Source: Paenibacillus_AR mesotrionivorans (lineage in GTDB: Bacteria > Bacillota > Bacilli > Paenibacillales > NBRC-103111). Taken from it: a stretch of DNA of 64,000 nucleotides. Where the stretch lies: contig NZ_JBJURJ010000020.1 of assembly GCF_046098205.1 (NCBI RefSeq), positions 62,001 to 126,000 of the forward strand, given 5' to 3'. The translations under genes and the position numbers were made by a program. A model generated the notes under the pieces. That model was not told where the DNA came from. It saw nothing but the letters and a program-made list of their open reading frames with translations, and ran no database searches. Of the stretch, positions 34,855-44,084 are shown in pieces. The number at the start of each line of letters is the position of its first letter. The first letter of the stretch is position 1.

Positions 34855-36727
34855 TGGCGCATCCGGCGGCGGTGACCGCTTGCGGTTCGACGCTACCTCC
34901 GTTCCGGCACCCGGTGCCAGGCCGGGCGGGGCCTTCCGCATGAATGGACCCAAGGTGAAGCCCAAGCAATTCCGGGGCACCCTGCTTAGGCTGTGGGGGT
35001 TTCTCGGCCGGGAGCGGGGGCTGCTGCTGCTGATTCTCGGGTTTCTGCTGGCCAGCTCACTGCTGGGTTTGGCTGGCCCTTATCTATTGGGAGTAGCCGT
35101 CAATGCCATGGAAGGCGGCGCCGGGAATGTGGAATTGCGAGTGCTGGAGATGGCGCTTTTGTCTTTGGGGGCGGCATATCTGCTGGACGCGTGCCTCACG
35201 CTCACCCAAAGCTGGCTGATGGCGGGTCTTGCCCAGCGGGTGACCGCCAGTCTGCGGCGTGCTTTGTTCGGCAAGCTGCAGAAGCTGCCGCTGTCCTTCT
35301 TTGACTCCCGTCCCCACGGGGAAGTGATGAGCCGGCTGTCCAATGACATCGACCAGGTGAGCCAAACCGTATCCCAAACCACCACCCAGCTGATGGCAGG
35401 GGTATTGACCATTACCGGCTCTCTCATCATGATGCTGTGGCTCAGCCCGCTGCTTACGTTGGCTACCCTGATCACTGTACCCTTGGTCTATATCCTGGCC
35501 AAAAGCATCACCAAGCGCACCGGGCCGTTGTACAAAGCCCAGCAGGCGGAGCTGGGGAAGCTGAACGGGCTTATGGAGGAGACCATTTCGGGCTTGCAGG
35601 TGGTCAAAGCCTTTAACCGGGAGGAGCGGACCATCCGGGAATTCGACGAGGTGAATGGAAGGCTCTACCATGTGGGGTTAAAGGCGCAAATTTCCACCGG
35701 ATTTCTGATGCCGCTGCTGAACGTGATCAACAACCTGGGCTTTGTCACCGTTGCGGTGGTTGGCGGCTTGCTGGCCCTGCGGGGCAGTATCTCAGTGGGG
35801 GTTATCGCCAGCTTCATCGGCTACTCCCGGCAGTTCGTCCGGCCGCTGAATGAAATGGCCAACGTGTACAATATGCTGCAATCCGGCATCGCTGGAGCGG
35901 AGCGGGCCTTCGAGGTGCTGGATGAGGCAGAGGAGCCGGATGACGCTCCTGATGCGAGGGAAATGGATCTGAAGACGCGCCCTTCCAGCGGGCATGTGGT
36001 CTTCGAAAAGGTGAGCTTCGGCTACCGGCCGGAGTCACCGATCCTGAAGAACGTAAGCTTTGAAGCGCCTCCCGGAAGCAGCATTGCGCTTGTAGGTCCA
36101 ACGGGTGCGGGCAAAACCACCATCGTCAATCTGCTCACCCGGTTCTATGACACTACCTCCGGGGTGATCCGGATTGACGGGCAGGATATCCGCACCTATA
36201 CCCGGGACAGCCTGCGCTCCGGCTTCGGCATCGTGCTGCAGGATACCTACCTGTTCGCGGGCTCCATCCGCGAGAATATCAAATACGGACGTCCGGATGC
36301 GACGGACGAGGAGATGATGGAGGCGGCGCGGCTGGCTAATGCCGATGCCTTCATTCGCCTCATGCCGCGGGGCTATGACAGCGAGCTGGCGGAGAACGGC
36401 AGCAACCTGAGCCAGGGCCAGCGTCAGCTATTGGCCATTGCCCGGGTGATGCTGGCGAAACCCTCCATCCTCATTCTGGATGAAGCCACCAGCAGCATCG
36501 ACACCCGGACAGAGCTGCATATCCAGGATGCGCTGCTTAAGCTGATGAAGGGGCGCACCAGCTTCGTCATTGCCCACCGGTTGAACACCATCCGCGACGC
36601 CGATACCATCATGGTTATCGAAAATGGTGAAATCGTCGAACGCGGCAGCCACGAGGAGCTGCTGCAGGCCCAAGGGCCGTACAGCCGCATGTATGCCAGC
36701 TCCTTCGGGCAGCTGGAAACGGGCTGA
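34838..36727 (+). CDS. heterodimeric ABC exporter, subunit with canonical ATP site
   Basis: 629 residues, starting at ATG 34838 behind AAAGGAGG inside the end of the first gene. A hydrophilic 45-residue leader is followed by six membrane helices and an ATPase with Walker A GPTGAGKTT, signature LSQGQRQLLAIAR (Q for G) and Walker B SILILDEATSSID with the proper Glu. Together the pair should be a BmrCD/LmrCD-type multidrug exporter; substrate unknown. Two terminators follow. Confidence 0.93.
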   Translation: MSKENNGASGGGDRLRFDATSVPAPGARPGGAFRMNGPKVKPKQFRGTLLRLWGFLGRERGLLLLILGFLLASSLLGLAGPYLLGVAVNAMEGGAGNVELRVLEMALLSLGAAYLLDACLTLTQSWLMAGLAQRVTASLRRALFGKLQKLPLSFFDSRPHGEVMSRLSNDIDQVSQTVSQTTTQLMAGVLTITGSLIMMLWLSPLLTLATLITVPLVYILAKSITKRTGPLYKAQQAELGKLNGLMEETISGLQVVKAFNREERTIREFDEVNGRLYHVGLKAQISTGFLMPLLNVINNLGFVTVAVVGGLLALRGSISVGVIASFIGYSRQFVRPLNEMANVYNMLQSGIAGAERAFEVLDEAEEPDDAPDAREMDLKTRPSSGHVVFEKVSFGYRPESPILKNVSFEAPPGSSIALVGPTGAGKTTIVNLLTRFYDTTSGVIRIDGQDIRTYTRDSLRSGFGIVLQDTYLFAGSIRENIKYGRPDATDEEMMEAARLANADAFIRLMPRGYDSELAENGSNLSQGQRQLLAIARVMLAKPSILILDEATSSIDTRTELHIQDALLKLMKGRTSFVIAHRLNTIRDADTIMVIENGEIVERGSHEELLQAQGPYSRMYASSFGQLETG

Positions 36728-36766
36728 TGTGGGGTAACCCCCGGGGTTATCGCAGCAATAATGAAG

Positions 36767-36797
36767 AAGAGCAGACGTGGGATCTGCTCTTTTTTTG
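36767..36797 (+). terminator. first of two tandem terminators after ABC exporter
   Basis: AAGAGCAGA / TCTGCTCTT stem followed by seven T. Confidence 0.85.
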
Positions 36798-36808
36798 TGC
36801 TGATAAAG

Positions 36809-36836
36809 AAGAGCAGACATGGGATCTGCTCTTTTT
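36809..36836 (+). terminator. second tandem terminator, same stem
   Basis: Same AAGAGCAGA / TCTGCTCTT stem, followed by TTTTT, 42 bases downstream of the first; a duplicated terminator. Confidence 0.8.
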
Positions 36837-36919
36837 GCGCTGATGAAGAAGAAGTGACTGGTTGTGCGCTCTTATTGCCATTTTTGTCGGCGTGAAGCCA
36901 GGTGAATATAGACACCAAA

Positions 36920-37094
36920 TGCAAAAGTGCATTTATTTTCTCCCGCTAACCTGCAAAATGCCGCCGTACCTGCAAAAGTGCATCTATTTTTGCTCCTCAA
37001 GGTCATTTCGGCCCATCCTGCCTGAAATAACTGCACTTTTGCAGGATAGCTTCACCCAATGGCCAACTGAGTCAAAAATAACTGCACTTTTGCA
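36920..37094. repeat. tetrad intergenic repeat, TGCAAAAGTGCA class (second locus)
   Basis: TGCAAAAGTGCA at 36920 and 36971 (51 bp apart); inverted copies at 37028-37043 and 37079-37094. Span 175 bp with the same 51/57/51 spacing as the element at 29983, while the intervening sequence differs. Confidence 0.8.
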
Positions 37095-37247
37095 CTCTGG
37101 CAGCTACAAGGTGGGCGATATAACCTTCAGGTGGCCAGTTGCCGCCCCCTTCCGCCTCCACGCGCAAATAGGCGCCTGTTCCTCAAGGGAACAGACGCCC
37201 AACTGCACGGGCTGCCGGGCATACGGCCACCGGCACGAACTACAAAC

Positions 37248-39644
37248 TTATTCGCTCCGCAGCGCCACAACCGGGTCCTTCTTCGCCGCGAACTTCGCGG
37301 GGATGAAGCCGCCGAGAATGGTCAGGCCGACGCTCAGGATGATCAGGAACAGCGCATGGACGGGATTCAACTGGGCCACATTGTTCAGATCCGTCGCATT
37401 CTTGATGATCATGTTGGTGGGGATAGTCAGCAGATAGGCGATACCGATCCCCAGCAATCCCGATAGGGTTCCGATAATCGTGGTCTCCGCATTAAACACC
37501 CGGGTAATATCCTTCTTTCGTGCCCCCAAGGCACGCAGGACACCGATTTCCTTGGTCCGCTCCAGCACCGAGATATAGGTGATGATCCCGATCATAATGA
37601 GGGATACCACCAGAGAGATGGAGGCGAAGGCCACCAGCACTAACGTGATCCCGTTCATGATGCCGCTGGAGAGATTGGTCACCATGGCGGCAAGGTCGGT
37701 GTAGATGATCATTTGCTCCGTGGGCTTACCCACATTCCATTGGTCCAAATAGTCCACAATCGCCTCCTTGGTGTCAAAATCCTTGGGATACAAGGAGATG
37801 GAGGCGGGGATAGCTACGGCGCCCAAGGCGGCCAGCGCATCCTCCTTGGAGGTGGCGTCCATCGGATCCGTCAAGGCGCCGGAACCCATTCCTCCGCCAG
37901 GCCCCATGGCAAAGCCTCCGCCGGGGCTAAAATTGAAGCCGGGCACACCGGCAAACACCTTGCCCGAATACACATTCATCTTGTCATTGGCTTCCTGCGC
38001 CTTTACAATTTCCGAGGACTGGGCCTTGCTGATAAAATCCTGGGCCAGCACATCCGAATAAGCGATCCCTGCGGACATGGTGGACATGGGGGAATCCTCC
38101 TGCTTGCGGATAATGCCCGAAATCTTCAGTTCCACCGCATTGCCGCTGTTGTACAGATTGCTTAAATCCGAGGTGTTGCCGTTAATGCGGAACAAATCTC
38201 CGGATTTTACATAATAATCGTCGTTGTAGATCAGCTTGAAGGTTTTGCCGAGAACTTGGTCAAACCCAATATTCTCCGCCTTATAATCTAAACCCAAGGC
38301 ATCCAGCACCGTCACGTTCATCCGGTTGTATTCATCCACCACCATCACCAGGTCAGTTGGCTTCGCCGGGAAGCTGCCCGCCAGAAGATCGTAATACGAT
38401 TCCAGATAGGTGCTGCTGAAGCTTGCCGTTTTGCTGGGGAAGGACATAAAATTGGCGTCAGAGGTGTTAACCGGTACGGCAGTCTGGCCGTCGCTTCTGA
38501 GGATATTCAGGTTAACCTGGCGGCTGTAGGACACACCGTCCAGCAGGGATGCATCTATTTTGTCCAGATAGCTTAGGTATTCAGGAGTAATGGTATTGTT
38601 GTGCAAAATCGTATTGGATGTGGGATCAAACGGGTAAATCTCCGCAGCTTTGGTAAATTCCGTCCGGTTGTTCCGGTCTTGTGCATGGGCCCCGGGCTGC
38701 ATAGCCAGATCCAGATTGGCCGCCATTTGGCTGATGGTGACGGGGAAGTTGGACAACGCGCCGGATTCATAGCTTTTGATTTGCTTGTCGAACCCGTTGG
38801 ACAGGGACAGAATCAGCGCAATGCCGATAATCCCGATACTGGAGGCAAAAGCGGTGAGCCCGGTTCTCCATTTTTTCGTGGAGATATTCCGTCCCGACAG
38901 ATTCAGAGCCGTCCAGTAGCTCATGGCGGTTTTTTTGAGCCGGTAATTGCTTTCGGTTTGTACCTCAACCGCGGGATTGCTGTCGGAGATCACCTTGCCG
39001 TCCTTAAACTGGACCACCCGGTCGGCGTAAGCCTCGGCCAGCTCCGGGTTATGGGTGACCATAATAACCAGCTTGTCCTTGGCGATTTCCTTGATCAGAT
39101 CCATAATCTGAGCGCTGGTGGCCGTATCCAGGGCTCCGGTAGGCTCGTCCGCCAGGATGATGTCGGGATCATTGGCCAATGCCCGGGCGATGGCTACCCG
39201 CTGCATCTGGCCCCCTGACAGCTGGCCCGGTTTTTTGTGCATGTGGTCCTTCAAACCAACCTTCTCCAGCACCTCCACCGCTTTCTGGTGTTTGGCTTGG
39301 GCGCTGACACCGCTTAGAGTCATGCCCATCTCCACGTTATCTGTGATGCTGAGATGGGAAATCAGGTTATAGCTTTGGAAGATAAAGCCCACGCTATTAT
39401 TGCGGTAAGCATCCCAATCGCTGTCCTTGAAGGATTTGGTGGAGGCGCCGTTAATAATCAGGTCGCCGCTGTCGTATTGATCCAGGCCGCCCACCAGGTT
39501 CAGGCAGGTGGTTTTGCCCGAGCCGCTGGGTCCCAGGATCGCGACAAATTCATTCTTGCGGAAGCTTAGGCTGATATTGTCCAGAGCAGTCTGCGTAAAC
39601 GTGCCAGTGGTATAGCTTTTGGAGATATTCTTAAGCTGCAGCAT
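37248..39644 (-). CDS. ABC-FtsX (MacB-type) fusion: ATPase plus permease
   Basis: 798 residues. Residues 1-225 are an ATPase with Walker A GPSGSGKTT, signature LSGGQMQRVAIAR and Walker B DIILADEPTGALD. A hydrophobic helix near 275 (ASSIGIIGIALILSLSNGFD) starts the permease; after a large extracellular domain (about 300-660) three helices close the protein, as in FtsX/MacB permeases. The extracellular part holds a Gly/Met-rich loop (GGGFAMGPGGGMGSG). It is divergent from a response regulator/kinase pair, the usual layout of a peptide-antibiotic sensing and resistance module. Whether it exports or removes peptides is unknown. Confidence 0.9.
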   Translation of the reverse strand: MLQLKNISKSYTTGTFTQTALDNISLSFRKNEFVAILGPSGSGKTTCLNLVGGLDQYDSGDLIINGASTKSFKDSDWDAYRNNSVGFIFQSYNLISHLSITDNVEMGMTLSGVSAQAKHQKAVEVLEKVGLKDHMHKKPGQLSGGQMQRVAIARALANDPDIILADEPTGALDTATSAQIMDLIKEIAKDKLVIMVTHNPELAEAYADRVVQFKDGKVISDSNPAVEVQTESNYRLKKTAMSYWTALNLSGRNISTKKWRTGLTAFASSIGIIGIALILSLSNGFDKQIKSYESGALSNFPVTISQMAANLDLAMQPGAHAQDRNNRTEFTKAAEIYPFDPTSNTILHNNTITPEYLSYLDKIDASLLDGVSYSRQVNLNILRSDGQTAVPVNTSDANFMSFPSKTASFSSTYLESYYDLLAGSFPAKPTDLVMVVDEYNRMNVTVLDALGLDYKAENIGFDQVLGKTFKLIYNDDYYVKSGDLFRINGNTSDLSNLYNSGNAVELKISGIIRKQEDSPMSTMSAGIAYSDVLAQDFISKAQSSEIVKAQEANDKMNVYSGKVFAGVPGFNFSPGGGFAMGPGGGMGSGALTDPMDATSKEDALAALGAVAIPASISLYPKDFDTKEAIVDYLDQWNVGKPTEQMIIYTDLAAMVTNLSSGIMNGITLVLVAFASISLVVSLIMIGIITYISVLERTKEIGVLRALGARKKDITRVFNAETTIIGTLSGLLGIGIAYLLTIPTNMIIKNATDLNNVAQLNPVHALFLIILSVGLTILGGFIPAKFAAKKDPVVALRSE

Positions 39645-39811
39645 GTTCTCATCCTCTCTTGTCTCTGCTATGTATGTTATGCTATCACAGCAATATCAAC
39701 TGAACATCAACTGGGCGGTAGGCAGTCTCCTGTTCATGTTGGGTTAACATTGATGCGGTATAATGAACGGGCGCTCTTAAGTCAGGTCTGATTCATCGGC
39801 AAGGGCGGACT

Positions 39812-40510
39812 ATGGAAAAGCAGGTGGGACGAGTGAACCGAATTCTTGTGGTGGAAGACAACGAGAAGCTGCTCCAGCTGATCAGTACAGTGCTGGCCAA
39901 ACACGGATATGACCCGGTTCAAGCGGGAAACGGCCAGGAGGCATTGGATATTCTGGATAAGCAGCATGTCGATTTAATCATATCTGATATTATGATGCCC
40001 AATTTGGACGGTTTCGAACTGATCAGGAGGCTCCGGGAGGCAGGATACACCCTGCCTGTTCTGACGGTGACCGCCAAGGACAGCTTTATGGATAAGCAAA
40101 CGGGCTATTTGGCCGGCACTGATGATTATATGGTCAAACCCATCGACATCAACGAGATGATTCTCCGGGTGGGGGCGCTTCTGCGGCGGGCCCAAATCGC
40201 CAGCGAGCGCAGGCTTACGGTTGGCGGGATCGTACTGGATTACGATTCCTTGACGGTGACTGCAGGCGGGCAAACCACCACCCTCCCCCAAAAGGAGTTT
40301 CAACTCATGTACAAGCTCTTGGCATACCCCAACAAAATTTTTACACGGCATCAGCTGATGGACGAAATATGGGGGATGGATTCGGAAACCGAGGCCAGGA
40401 CAGTGGATGTGCATATTAACCGCCTGAGGGAACGGTTTAAAAGCTATGACGGGTTTGAAATTGTAACCGTCCGCGGACTCGGCTACAAAGCGGTGAAAAC
40501 CTATGATTGA
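39812..40510 (+). CDS. OmpR-family response regulator
   Basis: 232 residues. Receiver domain 8-122 with VVEDNEKLL (acidic pocket), DLIISDIMMPNLDGFEL (phospho-Asp) and MVKPID (Lys). Winged-helix domain 135-230 with PQKEFQLMYKLLAYPNKIFT and RTVDVHINRLRERF. Its stop overlaps the kinase start by eight bases (40503-40510), so both are co-translated. Likely controls the divergent ABC-FtsX gene. Confidence 0.96.
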   Translation: MEKQVGRVNRILVVEDNEKLLQLISTVLAKHGYDPVQAGNGQEALDILDKQHVDLIISDIMMPNLDGFELIRRLREAGYTLPVLTVTAKDSFMDKQTGYLAGTDDYMVKPIDINEMILRVGALLRRAQIASERRLTVGGIVLDYDSLTVTAGGQTTTLPQKEFQLMYKLLAYPNKIFTRHQLMDEIWGMDSETEARTVDVHINRLRERFKSYDGFEIVTVRGLGYKAVKTYD

Positions 40511-41552
40511 CCGCAGGCAGTCGGGGAATTTATGGGGAACGCTAATCTGGACGGTATTCCTGATTATGCTGGCTTCGGGCGTTCTGATGGCGCTGTTGAC
40601 AGGGGTTATCATTCATCTGGGGTTTATAAATTTTAACAGGTTCCATGTACTGTGGTCCATCATCTTCGCAATGGTGTCCAGTGTGCTCATCGGTACAGGC
40701 ATTACCGCTATCGTGGGCCGCAAAATTTTGGCGCCGATCACCGATCTGAGCGAAGCGGCCAAGGAGGTAGCCAAGGGGAACTTCAAGGTGCGGCTGAAAC
40801 AGGAACACCACCGGGTGCGGGTGCTGGGGGAGATGGCGGTGAACTTCAACAAGATGGTTCAGGAGCTGAACGGAATCGAAACCCTGCGCAATGATTTTAC
40901 GGCCAATGTCTCCCATGAGTTCAAAACGCCCATTGCTGCTATTGAGGGGTACGCGGCTCTTTTGCAGGATGAGGACCTGACTGTGCCGGAGCGGCGGGAA
41001 TACAGCCGGCTGATCATCGAAAGCACCCGTCAGCTGTCGTCGTTGTCCGCCAATATGCTGAAGCTCTCCAAGCTGGAGAATCAGGAATTTGTGCTGGAAA
41101 AGCATAACTTTGATCTGGACGAGCAAATCCGCCATGCTATCCTTCTCTTGGAGAACCAATGGAGTGAGAAAATGCTGAATCTGGACATTGCGCTGGACCA
41201 GGTGTGGTTTTACGGCAACGAGGATTTGCTGATGCAGGTTTGGCTGAATCTTTTGGGCAATGCCATCAAATTCTCCGATAACGGGGACGAAATCGCCGTT
41301 TATTTAACGGCAGACCCAGCTTCGGTCCATGTCCGGATCGCCGATACGGGCACAGGCATGAGCACGGAGGTGCTGGCGCATATCTTCGAGAAGTTCTACC
41401 AAGGGGATAAGTCCAGGGCGGGAGAGGGAAACGGCTTGGGGCTGGCTCTGGTGAAGCGGATTATAGATCTGTGCGGCGGAGAGATTACAGCGGAGAGTGA
41501 GCCGGGAAGAGGCTCTGCTTTTACGGTCACGCTTCCTGTAACCAAGATGTGA
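40503..41552 (+). CDS. sensor histidine kinase
   Basis: 349 residues: two membrane helices (about 13-37 and 50-72) with almost no extracellular loop, HAMP (75-128), HisKA with NVSHEFKTPIAAIEGYAALL (phospho-His), N-box NLLGNAIKFSDNG, G1 ADTGTGMS and G2 GEGNGLGLALVKRI. The short sensor loop suits kinases that sense through a membrane partner, here probably the divergent ABC-FtsX protein, as in BceS-type systems. Confidence 0.95.
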   Translation: MIDRRQSGNLWGTLIWTVFLIMLASGVLMALLTGVIIHLGFINFNRFHVLWSIIFAMVSSVLIGTGITAIVGRKILAPITDLSEAAKEVAKGNFKVRLKQEHHRVRVLGEMAVNFNKMVQELNGIETLRNDFTANVSHEFKTPIAAIEGYAALLQDEDLTVPERREYSRLIIESTRQLSSLSANMLKLSKLENQEFVLEKHNFDLDEQIRHAILLLENQWSEKMLNLDIALDQVWFYGNEDLLMQVWLNLLGNAIKFSDNGDEIAVYLTADPASVHVRIADTGTGMSTEVLAHIFEKFYQGDKSRAGEGNGLGLALVKRIIDLCGGEITAESEPGRGSAFTVTLPVTKM

Positions 41553-41569
41553 GGGGCATAAAAAAATTA

Positions 41570-41787
41570 GGCTGTCCAAAAAGTTCGTTGAGGTGAATAA
41601 ATATTCGGCAGAAAGGACCGGGAGGAAAAGGGTGGCTTGAGGGCGAGTTTTTTGGCCGCTTTTTACCTCTAAATCTAATCAAAAGAAAGCGGACAAAACG
41701 TGTTTGAAGCTTCCATGACAGCCTTTTCCCGGAAGGGAGTGTATCTTGCCGAATATGTATTGATCCAATTAGACTTTATGGACAGCC
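41570..41787. repeat. 218-bp MITE-like element with terminal inverted repeats
   Basis: Left end GGCTGTCCAAAAAGT, right end the complement of GGCTGTCCATAAAGT; similarity continues inward to ATATTCGGCA on both sides, about 42 bp. It carries no credible gene, only decayed AT-rich sequence. It occupies the gap between the kinase and the oxidoreductase genes. Confidence 0.65.
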
Positions 41788-41807
41788 CAGTTGTGTTATG
41801 AGCCGGA

Positions 41808-42776
41808 TTACAACCTGACAGGCAGCCCTGTTTTGGCGGATTCGACAGCTGCGATGGCCACCTGTTGGGATTTCCACGCATCCTCGTAGCAGGAGAGAAT
41901 ACCGGAAGCATCCCCCGTGCGCAGAGCATGAATGAAGGCGGCATTTTCAGCCTGATAAGGGTCGTTTTGGTTCTGGAATTCAGTGGTTTGCCCTTGCCGG
42001 ATTTCCTTCAGGCCTTTGCCGTGGAGCTCCAGCACACCCGTGTCGGTGTAAATATGCAGTCCAGTGGTATGGCTTACCGGCAGCATACAGGTGTTGGAGA
42101 TGTTGGCCACGGCACCGGAGGCCAGCTTCAGGGTCACGGTGCCTACATCCGGCACGGTTACTCCCTCCTCTGTCACATGCTTATGCCGCAGGGCAAAGGA
42201 AGCGTACACCTCCGTCACCTCCCCCAAGGTATACCGGAGCAGGTCCACGATATGGGTGGTCTGCTCCACAAACTGCCCGCCGGAGCCGTTCTCCATCCGC
42301 CACCAGTACACACCCGGCATACCGCCCATCCAATAGCCCAAGGCCATTCCGGCAGTTTGCTCCTCCAGAAGCCGGCGCACCCGGGCGGTTCCATCCGTAT
42401 AGCGGAAGTGGTAGCCGACAGAGGTGATCAGCCCTTTGGTGTTCACCGCCTCCAAGATCTCCGTAGGGGTTTCCAGATTGGCGGCAAGAGGCTTTTCCAC
42501 AAAAAAAGGAATGCCCCGTTCCGCCAGAGCCAATTCGATCCTGCCGTGGGCAAAGGGAGGAACGCATATGTACGCGGCATCCAATTTGACGGATTCGAGC
42601 ATCTGCTCCACCGCGGCGAATGCGGCGGCGCCGGGGAATTTGGCTGCGAAGCGCTGGGCTTTCTCCAGGGAAGAGCCGCAGACGGCGCTGATGGTGACAT
42701 CCTCCATAGCGGCAAGCATGGCTGCGTGTTTCTCGGCGAACCAGCCGGTTCCGAATATTCCAATGTGCAGAGTCAT
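41808..42776 (-). CDS. Gfo/Idh/MocA family oxidoreductase
   Basis: 322 residues from ATG 42776, which follows AGGAGG. Rossmann GIFGTGWFAEKHAAM, then FFVEKPLAANLETP (EKP motif) and GGQFVEQTTHIVDLLRYTLG. It oxidises or reduces a sugar or cyclitol with NAD(P). It has a cre-like site and a TATAAT -10 on the upstream side, so CcpA control is likely. No adjacent pathway gene shares its strand. Confidence 0.9.
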   Translation of the reverse strand: MTLHIGIFGTGWFAEKHAAMLAAMEDVTISAVCGSSLEKAQRFAAKFPGAAAFAAVEQMLESVKLDAAYICVPPFAHGRIELALAERGIPFFVEKPLAANLETPTEILEAVNTKGLITSVGYHFRYTDGTARVRRLLEEQTAGMALGYWMGGMPGVYWWRMENGSGGQFVEQTTHIVDLLRYTLGEVTEVYASFALRHKHVTEEGVTVPDVGTVTLKLASGAVANISNTCMLPVSHTTGLHIYTDTGVLELHGKGLKEIRQGQTTEFQNQNDPYQAENAAFIHALRTGDASGILSCYEDAWKSQQVAIAAVESAKTGLPVRL

Positions 42777-42800
42777 AAATCCTCCTGTAAAAACGAATTT

Positions 42801-42814
42801 GGTAAGCGCTTGCT
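42801..42814 (-). promoter_or_regulatory. cre-like (CcpA) site
   Basis: GGTAAGCGCTTGCT matches 11 of 14 positions of the cre pattern and lies between the -10 (complement of ATTATA at 42831) and the start codon of the oxidoreductase gene. Confidence 0.45.
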
Positions 42815-42899
42815 GGTTTGCATTTGGTCCATTATAACACATTCTTCTAAGGGTTGTGGGGTTGTCCTTGACTTGTTTTGTAGAGTCATGTCACATAGA

Positions 42900-42928
42900 T
42901 TGACACCAAAAAATCTGGGCGCTATGAT
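42900..42928 (+). promoter_or_regulatory. sigma-A promoter for alpha-E gene
   Basis: TTGACA (42900), 17-base spacer, TATGAT (42923-42928). Transcription would start near 42935, which rules out the upstream start at 42934 and supports ATG 42976. Confidence 0.75.
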
Positions 42929-42975
42929 GATTATTGCAATCATATCCATGCTTTGGAAGAGGGAGGGGGAAGCTG

Positions 42976-43932
42976 ATGCTCAACCGCAATGCGGAAGCAC
43001 TCTTCTGGATCGGCCGTTATATGGAACGTGCGGAAAACCACGCTCGCATGATTGATGTCCATTACCATCTCCAGCATAATCAGGACCTGCAGGACAAAGA
43101 ATACAAATGGGCCCGTATCATCCGTTCTCTGGGGGCGGAGGTGGAGTACCGCCGGCAATTTGAACAATACAGCGAGTTGGATGTCCTCTCATTCATTACA
43201 TTGGACCGGGGATATGAAAACTCGCTGTTTTCATGTGTCAGCAAAGCCCGGGCCAATCTCAAAACCATGCGCGAGGCGCTGCCCAGCGAGCTCTGGGAAA
43301 CCTTAAACGGCTTTTATCTGGCTCTCTCCGAAAAGAATCCCGGCGACCTGCGGAAGGAAACGCCCAATCTGTTCTTCCGGTACATCCGGGAGAAGGTGGA
43401 AACCTTCCAGGGCATCGAGCATTCCGTGATGCTGCGGGAGGCGGAGTGGCATTTTATTGAAAGCGGGCGGATGCTGGAGCGCGCGGAGAATACCATCCGC
43501 ATCCTGAAGTTTGTGGTAACAGCCATCAACGAGGATCAGGCGGTGCCGTACACCTATTTGCTGGCTGCGCTGAAATCCGTAGGGGGCTACCAGGCGTTCC
43601 GCAAATTTTATGCCGACAGCATGGCCATTGAACCCATTCTTGAATTTCTCCTGACCCATACCACCTTTCCCCGGTCCTTCTACTATACCTTCACCAAGCT
43701 GGAGGAGCATCTGCGGGGCATCCGGCAGTTGGGGCAGCCTGCTCAGTCCGGTCAGGAAAAGGCTATCCGCCAAGCGGGTAAAATCAGAGCCGAGCTGGGC
43801 TGTATGACCCGGGAGGATTTTATGCTGGAGCAGATGGAGCTTCTGATCTACTTTTTGACCGATGCCTGCATGACCTTGGGCAAGTCCATGACGGAAACCT
43901 TCTTCCGGATGGAGGAGGCCTCCGCTTCTTAA
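42976..43932 (+). CDS. alpha-E domain (DUF403) protein
   Basis: 318 residues, all helical. Opens with MLNRNAEALFWIGRYMERAE and repeats of NHARMIDVHYHL type; later GRMLERAENTIRILKF, the alpha-E signature. RBS GGGAGGGGGAA. Alpha-E proteins usually follow a circularly permuted ATP-grasp gene and precede a transglutaminase in a peptide-modifying operon; neither is next to this copy. It ends before a terminator hairpin. Confidence 0.88.
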   Translation: MLNRNAEALFWIGRYMERAENHARMIDVHYHLQHNQDLQDKEYKWARIIRSLGAEVEYRRQFEQYSELDVLSFITLDRGYENSLFSCVSKARANLKTMREALPSELWETLNGFYLALSEKNPGDLRKETPNLFFRYIREKVETFQGIEHSVMLREAEWHFIESGRMLERAENTIRILKFVVTAINEDQAVPYTYLLAALKSVGGYQAFRKFYADSMAIEPILEFLLTHTTFPRSFYYTFTKLEEHLRGIRQLGQPAQSGQEKAIRQAGKIRAELGCMTREDFMLEQMELLIYFLTDACMTLGKSMTETFFRMEEASAS

Positions 43933-43973
43933 CTGCTGCAGATTGAACACACCAAGGCTTAGCCGGACATAAC

Positions 43974-44033
43974 AAAAAGCCCTCTTCCGTTTATGGCAGC
44001 CATTGGCTTTTCCATCCAGCGGAGCAGGGCTTT
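43974..44033 (+). terminator. hairpin terminator with large loop
   Basis: AAAGCCCT...TCCG pairs with CGGA...AGGGCTTT, followed by ATTTG; may act for both the alpha-E gene and the convergent LytTR gene. Confidence 0.55.
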
Positions 44034-44084
44034 ATTTGTATTGCGTTGGGTTAATGGGCAGTGGTGAAAGGCGGGTGACAGGAA

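Noticed and set aside
29983..37094. Possible CRISPR arrays: short repeats with unique sequence between them at 50-51 bp period
   Set aside because: Each site has only two copies per orientation, the second pair is inverted, and no cas gene is in the window.
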